From the NCBI GenBank assembly GCA_036346405.1, contig CM070551.1:58050488-58114487 (forward strand): 64,000 nucleotides of DNA. Reading direction: 5' to 3'. Shown here one piece after another: positions 44,500 through 56,605 of this stretch. The notes below the pieces were generated by a model. The model was not told the origin of the DNA, did no database searches, and was given only the letters and a program-made list of their open reading frames with translations. The DNA comes from Phyllostachys edulis (taxonomy: Eukaryota; Streptophyta; Magnoliopsida; Poales; Poaceae). Every line of letters starts with the position of its first letter. The stretch's first letter is position 1. The position numbers and the translations under genes are program-made.

Positions 44500-47400
44500 A
44501 TTCTTAATTAAGATATAGGCCTTCATGATGATCGACGCAAGATATAGCTAGCTTCCTCACCGGGTTCTTCCTCGAGCCTAATGCCGTTTCGAAAGGAGGC
44601 AACTCGTCAAATTGATTGTATTCTTCCTCGCCCACTACATTCTCAACTCCGACAATCCTCCTTTTTCCATGAAGAACTACGTGGCGCTTCTTATTTGCCG
44701 TGTCGGTTACATAGAAGACTTGAACAACTTGGTTAGCCAAGACGTAATGGTTCGTCTTTATATCCGACACGCTCGAGGTCCACGGTAGTGACACCGCATT
44801 TGTCGACCTTCACTGTGGGAGATGGACCCAACGGCACGAAATAGGGGATCTTGAAAAGCACGAGTCGAGCTCCCATATCTCGCCTATTTGCCCATAGTAG
44901 GAGCTCCTCATCCCATCGGATGAATGCATCTATCACGGACACCGCTGTTACGGGATATGCTCTTCCTATCCCGGTTGCCAGATAAAATGTGTACCCATTG
45001 ATGTCGATCCTTGCTATGTGACAATTGTAAATTGTGGCCCTCGTGCCAACCATAGCGGCAGATCATCACTTGATGACCTCCCGAGTGATTCACACCTTTA
45101 ACCATTCGTTGAACCGGCGGTTGTGCTCTCTCGTGATCCAAACCTCCGACCGGTCTCGATTCATTGGCACACCATGTCTTTGTGCTCGCCGATATACGGG
45201 ACACTTGGGTCATGTGTTGCAAGACCATGAAATGGGCTTGAGCGTATGTATCCAAATCGGGAGTTATTGATTTCTTCCGATGGTCCCGATACCATCGATC
45301 TCCCCTCATGGCAAGATAGAAGCACACCTATCGGTTCCACGAGCCATGTAGTCGACGCAGAACTCAATGACCTCTTCGGTTGCATAACCTTCGATGATCT
45401 TGCCCTCGGTCGAGATCGATTCCGACGTAGGACTTGAGAATTCCCATGTACCTCTCGAACGGGTACATATGACGAAGAACACAAGGTCAAGATATCTTTA
45501 TCTCTCTCACAAGGTGAACAATGAGATGGACCATGATATCGAAAAATGACGGAGGGAAATACATCTCAAGATGACATAGAGTGGTCACCACCTCGCCTCG
45601 CAGAGCATCTAGTCCTTGGGGATCAATGATCTTCTCGAGCAATTGAGTTGAAAAATAACACTGACCTCAAGATTGCCACTCGGACCTTGTTCGCAAGATA
45701 CTTCTAATTGCAACAGAAGCATTTGTGTCATCAAGACATGACAATCATGAGACTTCATACCAATTAATTTCAAATCTTGCATAGAAACAAGGTTCTTAAT
45801 GTTAGCGGAGTAACCAGATGGGACTTTCACTCCATGCAAGCTCGCACGATTCATTTCTCTCGGCCTTGGATAGAGTGTAGCAAGTCGGGGAAGGTACGCG
45901 TTCGTCTCAGATCGGTCTCTACGGTGCTAACTCGTCCTTATGTTCATATCAACCAAGTCACGCCGCATGTTAACACCATCCTTTGTTTTGCCACTAATGT
46001 TCAAAGAAGAGACCAATCAAGCTATCACATACATTCTTCTCTACGCATGACGCCGATGCAAAGGCTTAACTTCTAAGTGCTCCCAATAAGGCAAGTCCCA
46101 AAAATTGACCGCTTCTTCCAGATGTTCTTCTCACGGGTTCTTAATTTACGCCCTTCCCAAGCACAACATCGATATCCTTAACCATATCATAGACCTCTTT
46201 CCTCTAAAAGCCCTTGAGCTGAATCGTTCTCCTTATTTCCATCGAATTGTTTTTTCATCTTGCGGTATGGGTGACTCATGGGAAGGAACCTACGGTGACG
46301 ATATACGATTTCTTGTGAGTTGTTCACCATACACTCTCTGTAGCATCTAAGTAGTGCGGACAGCTTTGGCTCCTTTTGTATGGAAGTCCGACAAAGTTAC
46401 CAAGGCAGGAAAATCATTGATGGTGCGAACAACATGGCGCGTAAAGTGAAGTTCTCTCGCTTGTACGCATCCCATACCTGCACTCTTCTTTCCACAATGT
46501 CACAAGATCTTCCAAAGAATGGTGCTAGGTACACATCAATATCATTCCTGTGTTGCTTTGGCCCTTGGATAAGTAGTGACATCAAAATGTACTTCCGCTT
46601 CATACACGTACCAAGGAGGAAGGTTGTACATACATAGATTCACGGCCAGTGCTATGTCGGTTGCTCATGTTACCGAAAGGATTCATTCCATCCAGACTCA
46701 ACCCTAACCTTATGTTCCTGTTCCGACCGAACTCTTGAAGCTCCGATCGAAGTTTCTCCATCGGGCGTAATCGGCAGGTGTCTTAGCTTTCCATCTCTTA
46801 CGCTCTCTCGAAAGTGCCAACGCAGCAATCTTGCGCCCTTTGCTCGCAAATAAATGCTTCAAACGTGGGATCACAGCAGATAGCACAATATCTTAGCAGA
46901 GGTCCTTGCTTCACCTTAGCAAGATTCTCGACGCTTGTATCGGATGCTTTGCACACGGACATACATGCATGTCTGCATACTCTTTACTGTAGAGGATACA
47001 ATCATTCTGGACATGCATGTATTCTTTCTACTTCCATTCCCAATGGACAAATAACCTTGTTTGCTTGATAGGTGGTGTTGGGCAACACGTTTCTCGGAAG
47101 GATGTCCGCTAGGAGACCTAACAACGCTGTGAAACTCTTATCGGACCAACCATTGCTTGCCTTCAATTTCAGCAATTCAAGCACGGTTGACAACCTTGTA
47201 TATTCCGCTTGCAACCAGGAACAAAGGTCTCACCAAGTCCTCCTTAAGCCCTCGAATTTATAAAACTCTCTCTCCGTAGTTCTCTTCGTGATCACGTAGC
47301 ATCCGATCCAGATTGTCATCGTGTGACATATCCTCATCAAAAGCAAGATATCCACATCCCGCATATCGTTGACTTCCTCGGCGATGCCGTCATTACTAAC

Positions 47401-47648
47401 TTCATGTGTAATAATCTGCTCTTCACCGTGATCGTCCAACATGTATACCCTTTTGTGAAACCCTTCAATCAAGTGTGCTTCTATTTGCGCCGTTGTTAAA
47501 CATCTTCAAATTACCGCAATCAATGCATGGACAAGACATAAAATTTATCTCCTTCTTCAACATATCCTTTCGTGGCTCTTCTAAAAGCAACCACGCCATT
47601 AATGTACTCTTGACTCACACGGTTCACATGTACATCCAGCCGATCCAT
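44500..47648 (-). pseudogene. CACTA-2 TNP2-family transposase
   Basis: The start ATG is at 47648-47646. Domains in order: Transpos_assoc (SQEYINGVVAF, then a frame change, CPCIDCGNLKMF), TNP2 N-part (RLSTVLELLKLKASNGWSDK and GMEVERIHACP, about 47210-47000), NPFGNMS, SLLIQGPKQHRNDIDVYLAP (about 46590), KLIGMKSHDCHVLMTQMLL (about 45770), DUF4218 (PPSFFDIMVHLIVHLVREI, about 45555-45495) and DUF4216 (YNCHIARIDINGYTF, VVEKVDK-like VKVDKCGVTTVDL, VGEEEYNQFDELPPF, about 45030-44590). The order is that of a full-length CACTA transposase, which would cut and rejoin element ends in the nucleus. At least five frame changes or stops make this copy unlikely to work unless some are assembly errors. Confidence 0.88.
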
Positions 47649-48660
47649 CTACACTACGCATGTAACAAATTAGTGTCAAAATTGATTAGCGATTAATTTA
47701 TAGCAAACATAAAGGGTTATAGATCGTTACCCTCTGAGCTCACGAAGAAAATACGATTCCTCTCCTTTCCTTCTCCTCTCTAAGGTGGCGAATGGGGAGG
47801 AGGCGGCGGGTGTTGGAGGCGCTTAGGGCAAGGGTCCAACCTTCTCCTCTCTAAGTGGCGCGAACGGATAATTATTGATTATCCGCATGATTGTTGATTA
47901 GATACGAGACAAAAGACAAGAGGAAGATCCTAATAACTAGCAAGTTGGTCCGCGATTGCTGGTATCCGCTTTCATATAATTGAAACAATAAACCACCGTG
48001 ATGACGTTTCTTCATGGATATAAATGGAGGAAATATAAAATAGATCATTGCACATGTGACATATCTTGGTGTGTCATAAATTCTGTTTTTAATCTGTTCT
48101 AGAAAACTACTCATGAAATTAGTTCGATTAAGACTTTCACTTCTTTTGCACGCATTTTACTCGCTTTTGTCTCATCGCTGCACAAAGGAATTACACAGAT
48201 TAATTAAAGGCTACATGTTTTGCTTTTCATTTTCTAGAATTAGGGTCCATCAAATTGAGAGCTAGATGTACGTACGTTTTGCCTTTTCCCATCAAGTAGT
48301 ATAATTGAAACCTAAACCCTATGCTTCCGATTAAGGAATACAACAAAGAAAACAAAACATTAGGGTCTATGTACAGAGTAGCAAAATCAGGGAAATTCAC
48401 TAATCAATAGAGTGGAAAAAGGATAATCAGTATTACTTCATGTTTAATTAGGGGAGGAGCCGCAGGTTGGAGGAGCTAGGGCAGGAAGTGGCCCGCACTG
48501 GGAGGAGAAGCTAGCTAGTAGATCTAATGGAGCCCAGCAGGGCTGGGCGGTTGATTATTATCCAAACAGGCAGGCGGAGGGAGTGGCAGAGGCACTGGCG
48601 CAAGGGCAAGTGAACAACAGCGGCAAAGGCGAGAGGATGTGTCGCGCTCAATTTATGCGA
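47649..48660. other. region upstream of TNP2 (promoter side), no gene
   Basis: AT-rich sequence with two partial direct repeats (CCTTCTCCTCTCTAAG at about 47770 and 47840) and no coding signal. It should hold the TNP2 promoter and leader. From 48325 on it is shared with CACTA-1. Confidence 0.5.
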
Positions 48661-48666
48661 TAGTAG

Positions 48667-49045
48667 CATATCACGAGCGGTTCTTAATAAAACCGCTCAG
48701 TGATAGTCATCTATCATGAGCGGTTTGTGAATAGAACCGCTCGTGAATTATCATAGACGGTTCTATTCACAAACCGTCGTGATAATCTTCAATCACGCAC
48801 GCCTTATTTAGAACCGCTCAGGATATTACATGACGGTTATTAAATAGAACCGCTCGTGATTGGGATTATCATAGACGGTTTGTGAATAGAACCGTCGTGA
48901 TAATTCATGACGGTTCTATTTACAAACCGCTCAGGATAGATGATATCACTGCGGTTCTAAAAATACCGCTCGTGATAGGCCTCCCGCCACCCGGAGGTTC
49001 AAGCAATGCCCATCACGCACGGTTCCAAAGGAAAATGCGTGATGG
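48667..49045. repeat. CACTA-2 right subterminal motif array
   Basis: Inverted pairs of ATCACGAGCGGTT and AACCGCTCGTGAT with TGAATAG spacers, some worn to CGTCGTGAT or CACGCACGG. Confidence 0.9.
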
Positions 49046-49790
49046 GGCGTCCACTATAGCCTGTTTTGTAGTAGTGTCTGCAGAGTGTTAATCAATCTAT
49101 TTGAATAGCCGTGTCCGCGGTCATGGACAATGCTCGGAGATTTCACACGAGGGGTAGATTTTCATAAAACTTGGGATGGGATAGCTGTGTGAGGTAACTT
49201 ATGTAGCTATGTGAATAACTTGTTTAGGACATGTGTCTTTGTGAAATAAAACTGTCAAATTACTATTGTTTATTTGTTTTACCGATGCTTTCAATCTATT
49301 ATTCATATTTAAATTGCAAATGCTGCATTTCTGCAAAAGAACCACAGAAGCCATTCCTTTGGAATAAGCCTGCATCTATAATTGCATTTCTGTGGTGTGA
49401 CTTGCGAGTATGGTTAGGTACTCATGCTTGCTTTATTAAATCAAGCGTAAGTGAAGGAATCGTGAGTCAACAAGGTCTACTTCAAGGATCGTAGAGAACT
49501 AGGTCGCGCACCCCAGCCGATTGCCTGTGGGCATATGGATGGGCTTCACCGGGTTATACATTGCTTGCCTGCTGCGTTTCATTGAGCTATTTGCCCTCTC
49601 AAGCATTAATTGTAAGCTTTGACCTTAAGGTCTCTACCCTGATGTTTATTGTTATTTGTCTATTTATTAGTTATCTTGTATATGGAAATGATATTTCACT
49701 GATGTTGCCACTGTGTGCACTAGCGTGATCCTAGACTAGTGCAGTATACACAGAGGGTCCAGATTTGCATATTTTGGGTCCCGACAAAGG

Positions 49791-49803
49791 TGGTACCAGA
49801 GCC
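49791..49803 (+). promoter_or_regulatory. primer binding site of element E
   Basis: TGGTACCAGAGCC, one mismatch from the tRNA-iMet complement, four bases after the 5' LTR end. Confidence 0.88.
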
Positions 49804-49981
49804 AGGTTCGACTGTAGGTCGTGACCTTAGTTAGAATGGCCGTTGATTAAGAAAAACTTCAAAAGTTATTTTACAAATGGAAAACCTCAATGATGTGCTA
49901 TTCTCGTCTTGTCTAGATTCTAACTCTTCCAATCTATCCCTTTCTCATCTATACTCTACCTCACCGTTTTGAGTATTAAAA

Positions 49982-51369
49982 TTGACTCGCTTCCTCATAA
50001 CTTCTATAGTTGTAGATTACTGTGCTAAATATCCCTGGATGCCCAAGAGCTATTTTGAGCAAATTTTTGAAGACCATGCAACCAGCAACAACGTATCAAT
50101 ATCTCCCCAAGTGTTCAAGACAAGTTCGTCGCAAGAATTGAAGACCAAGAATCAGAATAATCAAGTAAACTGTCGTACCGTCACCAGTGTCAACACCAGA
50201 GCAGACGTTAACCAGCAACTATCTCCAGTGCCAATAGTGACACATCAGAATCCAAGCTAGTTCCCTGCCACCCAGAACCAGCTCATGCAAGCGACGATTC
50301 AACCGTTGGACAATAGTAATATTTGCAGTAATGCACGACTCGTTGCCATCCCAACGGCACGCCATCGGTTCAAGTTTGAAAGGTTCATGACGACCAAGCC
50401 GCCCGTCTTTGAAGGATCAATCGCACTCAAGGATGCAGAATCTTGGATTCGTACCATAGAAGAAAAACTAACTGTGGTGCAATGCAACGACAATCAGAAA
50501 GTTCTCTACACTACTCATCAATTGGAAGGAGTTGCATTAGATTAGTGGAAGGAATTTTGCGCCACCTATCAGGACAAGCAGACCATCACATGGTCAGAGT
50601 TCACCACTGTTTTTTTTTCAATAGTACGCGACATCAAGTAAGAGTGATCAAGAGAAGCCGGATATTCCGATATCATACACCAAATCCAGCCGTTGTCATT
50701 TGAAGTGCTGCCAGCCAGATAAATCAAAAGATGGTGCATGTATCCGTTATGGAGAAATAGGCCATAGCGCCGAATAGCATAATATCAATTGTCCCAATTG
50801 TGAAGGAAACCATTCCGTTGGAGAATGACCAATGAGCAAGATCACATGCTTCTTATATGAGGGCGTTGATCATGGTCCGAGCCAGTGCCCCATGTATTCA
50901 GTGCTGACTGCTGCAACACAATGTCAGCGAGAAAACTTCCGAGCCACTGTCAGAGCTTTAGCAAAAGAAGGCAAGCCATTGTCAATACAAGATTTGTCAA
51001 CCGAAGAATGAAAGGCAGAATGTTAACCTTGGCAACCCACCTCAAAAGAGAAGCGAACCGGTATCGCCAGGAGGTTGTTTCGAGTGTGGTAAGAAAAGCC
51101 ACTTTGCCAGGCAATGCCCTGCAAAGCGCCAAGCTTCAACCTTCAAGAAGGATAGTCGTTCTGCCACAGTGTTGCCAGGCAAGTCACAATATCCGCCACG
51201 TGTATGCTACCGTTGTCGTAGAAAAGGTCACTACATCAGCCATTGTCCGCAGCAGAACCAATCACTCACTCTAGATGCAAGAATGCCAGAGATTGTGTCA
51301 GTCAAGATTGTAACTCCCAGAGCAGGTGGTAACGCAGTAGGATCCATGTGCACAGCGAAGCAGTCATAG
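49982..51369 (+). pseudogene. element E gag with two CCHC zinc knuckles
   Basis: The capsid region reads FERFMTTKPPVFEGSIALKD, then AESWIRTIEEKLTVV, VLYTTHQLEGVALDW-KEF and TITWSEFTTVFF (about 50370-50620), a gypsy Retrotrans_gag domain. Two nucleic-acid-binding knuckles follow: CFECGKKSHFARQC (about 51075-51117) and CYRCRRKGHYISHC (about 51205-51247). A further cysteine-rich segment (CPNCEGNHSVGE, about 50790-50830) lies between. Several stops and frame changes interrupt it, for example TAG where the second Trp of the DWW motif should be (50543-50545). Confidence 0.85.
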
Positions 51370-53980
51370 AAGAGACGGTTGTGCGATAATGTTACCAAGA
51401 AAGCATAGGTTGGTGATACTAGATCAAGCCGTGTCACGCCTTTGTTAGTAGCAATTAAAGTCAGAGAATCATTGTAACCCTCCCTCAGTTTGAGAGCCAA
51501 AGGGTGGACATCTTTGCATGCAAGTTATGAAGAAGAGGATTGTTGAACATTAAAGTATTGATATCTCTAAGCTTGTACTATTGCAAGTCGAGTAATCAAG
51601 TTTTGAGTCATGTTGTTGAAGGTCAGAGAGTCAGAACCATGGAATGAGATGTTGAATTCCAACTCCTCATTTTGCATAGCAAGAAGTTAACCGTAAATGG
51701 TTGAAGAATCTAACCACTGGATAATGTCTATATCCGCAAGAGAGTATGCAATTATTATTGCAAATGATCTATATAGCATGCAACTGTATCAGATAGAGGT
51801 CAAGTTGTCTTTGACTTGGTACTCCGGATCAGCCAATGTCAGAAAGGAGTTACATCGAGAGATGATATATGGCAAAAGTTGCCAATGAGTTCGCAGAAAT
51901 GATGGAACAGATCAGATGATTTTCGCCGATAAAGTCAAGATCAATTCAAGCTCATCATCTTAGCTAATGTCAGTGTTGTTTGAGAAGTGAAATGGTAGCA
52001 CAAGGATGTGCGAGAATTTTAGTTTATCCAAGAGCTAATCTTCAAAACCTTGGAGTCAGCTTGCTGAGTTTTGAGTAAGAATTTCAGTTTTCCTCAGGAT
52101 CATTTGTGAATAAGACGGTGTCAGTTGAAGATAAGCAAGACAGTCATTTCAAGATAGCCAAGACCCTCATCTTTGTAAAAGGACAAGTTCTCCAGATCAT
52201 CAGAAGTGAACTGAGTCAGTGAGAAGTTCAAAAGAGATTAATCGCAATTCCAGTGTTCGTATTGCCATATACCAGAAAGAACCTTGATAACTTTTATCAC
52301 GGAACATCCAAGAATCAGTATGTTAAGAAGTTTGCGTGCACTTCCTAATAACTAGAGTTTCAAGCAAAGGAATTATTCTAGTCATAATTCAAAGTCATAC
52401 CATGAAGCAACAAAGAATGGTTTTATTGGATTGAGAACCATGAGATCAAAGTTCATTCTCTCAGTCGATCAAGATAGTGGCGATGCTTCAATCAAGAGCT
52501 ACCATAAGAATCTATTGTTCATCACCTAAAGTTCTTCGTGAAAGTCGGTTGAGTCTTGAGTCGATTTCGTAGGATATTTGTTGAACCCTAGAGTTCAAAC
52601 AGATGTTAGACATCGGTTTACAAGATAGTGAGATGACAATTATGTAAAGAGAATCATCCTCACGTGTGGCAAGGTTTAGCCTTAGAACCATTGAAGGCTA
52701 ACAAATGATCCGTGAAACAATGAGTATGTCTCACAGATTCGATCACAAGGAACTCAAGTAGTTGAGGCTCGAACCAACATCTATGTGCAAGCCTTCCGCT
52801 TCTCTAAAAAGTACAAAGGTGTACAAAGAGCTCGGTTGAATTGTGATGACCCAACTTAAAAGCTTAAATATTACGGAATGGGTTACCCCGAGTTTGGTAT
52901 GTCGGAAGCGGCGAACAAGTCGAGGCCACCAGAGTACCTCTAGCCCTCGAATTCGGACATGGATTTCCAGACCCAATCGATACAAATTTCTTGAAAGGTG
53001 AATGTTAATCGGTTGTCGAAAGATTTGCGGCTTCATTCCTATTAATGTCACCAAATTTGGAGACCGCTTAGTGAGTGGTATATGACAGAGGTTGTATACG
53101 ACAAAGATGGTATTCACCAAAATGGGTATAGTGCCAGATCGACAGAGATGATCAATTTGCACGATGTGCTAGCTAGAAAGGCTAGTGTCGGACCGAGGAT
53201 CCCAGTTTACCTCGTGTCAGCGACAGAGTGTCTGTGAAGCCTTGGATTCTCATTTCAGTCAGTATGGTGTATCACCTTGCATCCGCGGATAGATTAAAAG
53301 AAATAATGAGTTGTGCCTTAACTCACGGTACCAGGTCGAGCAAGTAAGTGTTGTGTGCAGAGTTTCCCTACAGCACCAGGTGTCAACCAGTTCACAGTTG
53401 TCACCATCTGAAATTCGCAATGGTTGATCATGTCAATCATTGCTCAGCAAGGAGCAGATCATATCACCTAGTATGTAGATTTTGCGTTAATCATGAAGCA
53501 GAAGGCCAAGTGTCTTTAATCCTAAAGGGATTGTAAGTAGCTTAGTTCAAGCGTAAAAGCTATGCAGATTATACAAATTATCACCGGATTCATGTCTATT
53601 GTCGCTACCTGAAGATCTCAGATATGATTGTATGACGTATGACAGAGGTGTGTCGGTCTACCAGATTTTGAAGCTCGAGAAGAAGAGTTAGTTGTCAACT
53701 TTGAGTTGCGGTCAAGAATGTAATCTCCTCAACTCCAGAATTGTCTTCGAGCACCGATCAAGCAGCCCGTCAGAAGCAATCAAGTTTCAAGATGCTTTGC
53801 CTGCCAAGAGCCAGTTCGTCAAGTTTTCGTTGAAGCAAGGAGTTCAAGAAGAAGCAAGATGTTGTCATAAGTGTTAAGAAGCGATTCACAAAGCCGTAAC
53901 AGTTTGAAAGCTAAGAGAACCCAAGGTCGAAGTTCTTTAACCTATTCTATAGCGACCAATCTCGGGACGAGATTCCTTTA
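51370..53980 (+). other. internal region of E where pol should be: no recognisable domain
   Basis: About 2.6 kb with stops in all frames every 30-70 codons. No protease DTG, RT or integrase motif could be identified. A minus-strand frame at 52743-53162 (139 residues) has no family signature. It may be a decayed or replaced pol, or noncoding filler as in non-autonomous gypsy elements. It ends with GACGAGATTCCTTTAAGG before the polypurine tract, a phrase commonly seen just after the gypsy polyprotein stop. Confidence 0.6.
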
Positions 53981-53990
53981 AGGGGGGAGG
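53981..53990 (+). promoter_or_regulatory. polypurine tract of element E
   Basis: AGGGGGGAGG, two bases before the 3' LTR: the plus-strand primer of reverse transcription. Confidence 0.88.
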
Positions 53991-56605
53991 TTTGTAACGT
54001 CCCAAAATTTGGCTTTTCAAAAATCTTTTGATTAGTTAGTAGCGAGAAAATTCACCAGCCAATTTTATTTGAATTAATAAAGCTTAACTGGGACTTTCAT
54101 AAATCAAAAACAATTTAATATGATTAATCTCAACATCAACTACTATAAAAACTATTTTATTTGGATTTTATATGCTTGGATATATTTTCTAGATTTATCT
54201 AGAATTATTCTGAGTGCATTTGCTATCTTCTATTTGCCATTTAAAGTTCTACTATTTTCAAAAAAAGAAAAAGGTATTAAAATCTCATAATTCCTTTTCG
54301 GCGAATTCTTCCTTTCAAATTCATTCCTATTTCAATCTTGACCGATCCGCCCGTGTTCTCTCAAATTTCAACCATTTTCTCGGCCCAAGCCAACCAACAC
54401 TTTCCTTTTCTTGTGCGTTCGCCTACCATTTCATCTATCACAAAGACAAGGCCAAGCTTGGCCTTCCTTTTCTCCGTCTTTCATGAAGCCCGATCGCGCC
54501 TTGGCCCTTTCCTCCTTCCCAGTCCGGCCTGCCTTTCCTTCCCTGGGCCCAAGTCAACACGCGGGCGACGCCAGCCGAGCTATTGGACCTTTTTTCGTTT
54601 CTTTGCGCGTGCAACCAGCTCCCTTGCCTTTTTCTTTTGCTCGCTGCCCGGTGGGACCGAGCGAACCAGCACGTGCTCTTCTTCTTCAAATCGCCCCGGA
54701 CCTGGACTCTTGAGTCCGTGTTTTGCACGACGGGAGCGCCGCCGACTCCGTTTGGAACTTCTTGCCTCCGGTGCTTTATAAACCTAGCTACCCGTGTCAA
54801 ATCGAGCACATTGTTTTCCTCTCCCAAAACCCTAATTAGGCTTTCCCGATTTTGATCTCGTTGCGCCGCAATCCGTCCAAGACCGAAGGCCACCGAAGCT
54901 TCATCTCCAGCGAAATTCGCCACCGTTGGTTCATCTCCGCGCAAGCTTCCACCGGCGTTGGGTTCGCATTAGCGTGGGCTATGCCGTGCTCGCACCATCT
55001 TTTCCCGAGGACCACTCCTTCGCCGTTGTCGTCTTCATCATCAAAACCGATCGCGGCATCCGTTGTCGATCTACAACTTCGGCGAGATTCTAGCCCTTCC
55101 TTGCGCGTCACTTTGTGTCCCATACTCTCCTCATCTAATCCCCACCTTTAATTTGATTTCTTTGTCACGAGCCGCCCACCGTGGTTCTTCTCCGCCTCCG
55201 GTCACCTTGAATTGCCGCATTGCCCGACCATCTTCCGGTTGTTCCGAGCCCACCTCGGCGATCTCGTCATCTCCCGTCCGGTGCTCCCTCTTGTTCACTT
55301 CAACGCCATCCAATCGTCATCGCCGCTGTGGCCGTGAGCTCCTCCGCCGCCCAATGCACCGCCGCCGGTGAGCCCTTGCTGCCCTGGCCGAGACTCCTCC
55401 ACCCAAAGAATCACAGTGTTCACAGGATCCTATTTTGCCACTTTGCCGGAGCTCCCTCGCCGCGGTTCGCCATCGACGTTGTCATCACCAGTCGCCGGCC
55501 ATGGCTGCTGCTCCTGTGTCCTTTGTTTTCCTCGGAGCCGAGTCAGCATGCCAAGTCAGCGGCCACATCACCCTTTGATCCTACATGGCGCCCGTGTGTC
55601 ACGGCCATGTGGTACACCCCAAATCCAACCGAGCCAAAGTGTCCAAGAACCCAGTCCATGGTACACCTAGCCACTTCCAGTGGGACCCACATACCAATTT
55701 CTTTTCCTTTATTCTTTTTCTGGCGGAAAAACTCCTTGCTGATGTCAGCCGACGTCATTTTCCTTTTCCTTCAATTAATTCAGCAAATTCATAAATACTG
55801 ATTTTCAGTATTTTATGTGATTTCAATCTTCCCAAGCTCATATCTTTTGCATCCGAACTTCGATTGAGTCCATTCAAATTCCTAAATTCATCTCAATTCA
55901 ATATCTATTTATCTGAGATTATTATTTAATTTTTGGAGTTTATTTGTTCTCTGTTGTTTATTTATTTGGTTTATTTGCTGGTTCGCGAGTAGACGTTGAT
56001 ACTGCGAGAAGTGCTGATCAAGAAGGAGCTGAAGATCAAGACAGTAGAAGATTAAAGATAAATAAAGATTATCATTGTTATAGCAAGGCAAGTCATACCT
56101 TTGATCATATTGAACCCCGTTTTTGAAAGTTATTTTGATTCAAAGTATTGCATTTACTTTAATTATTTATTTCAAAGTTTTGGGATTAGTTAATATCCAA
56201 TATGTTATGACCTCCTTGTCTAATTGTATGCCATAATCTTTTGTCACCCTAGTTTGGTTTATTTAGTTGGTGCTAGTGTATTACCAACGTGGGTTGGTTA
56301 GATGCGATTAGATTGCTTAGCCATGCTACGAGTCATCATCTCATGTGAGTCGCAATAATAAACTTGACTAAGTGACTATGGAACTATGTGATAAAACTGT
56401 GTGCTCTATGTGCTATTACTCATTGATGGCATATGTTGCACTTAATCAACAGGGTGGGAAAAGGTTTTGGACGGGGGCAAGTGGTCCTGTGTGCTTTTAT
56501 GGTGGATCTGTGTTAGCGGGAATGATAGGCTAGAATTTGGAAGTCATGCCTTGGCCAATTAAGGACTTAACCTTGTGCGCCATTGAACTGGGCCTTTCGT
56601 ACAAC

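Larger units (their letters stand above)
38396..49076 (-). mobile_element. CACTA-2: En/Spm-type DNA transposon with TNP2 and Transposase_24/Ulp1 genes
   Basis: The ends are CACTACTATAGGAACC (38396) and the inverted CACTACTACAAAACAGG (49076). The flanks are TCT at 38393-38395 and TCT at 49077-49079. The un-interrupted target (AAACTCTGCAGAG) survives in the other LTR of E at 58994-59006. Length is 10.68 kb. Both genes run right to left: TNP2 (47648-44500) then the accessory gene (about 43540-39000). Subterminal arrays are present at both ends, plus a third internal cluster at 43630-43835. The genes carry several frameshifts. Confidence 0.95.
35486..49786 (+). repeat. 5' LTR of element E (contains CACTA-2)
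   Basis: It starts TGTAACATCCCAAAATTTGG and ends GGGTCCCGACA. The LTR parts are 35486-38395 and 49080-49786. A TATA box lies at 36277-36282. Long open frames at 35613-36576 and 36725-37267 are in the LTR leader and have no family resemblance. Confidence 0.9.

Noticed and set aside
52743..53162. 139-residue minus-strand frame inside element E as a captured gene
   Set aside because: No recognisable family, and it is antisense to the element with composition like its surroundings. Kept only as part of the unassigned internal region.
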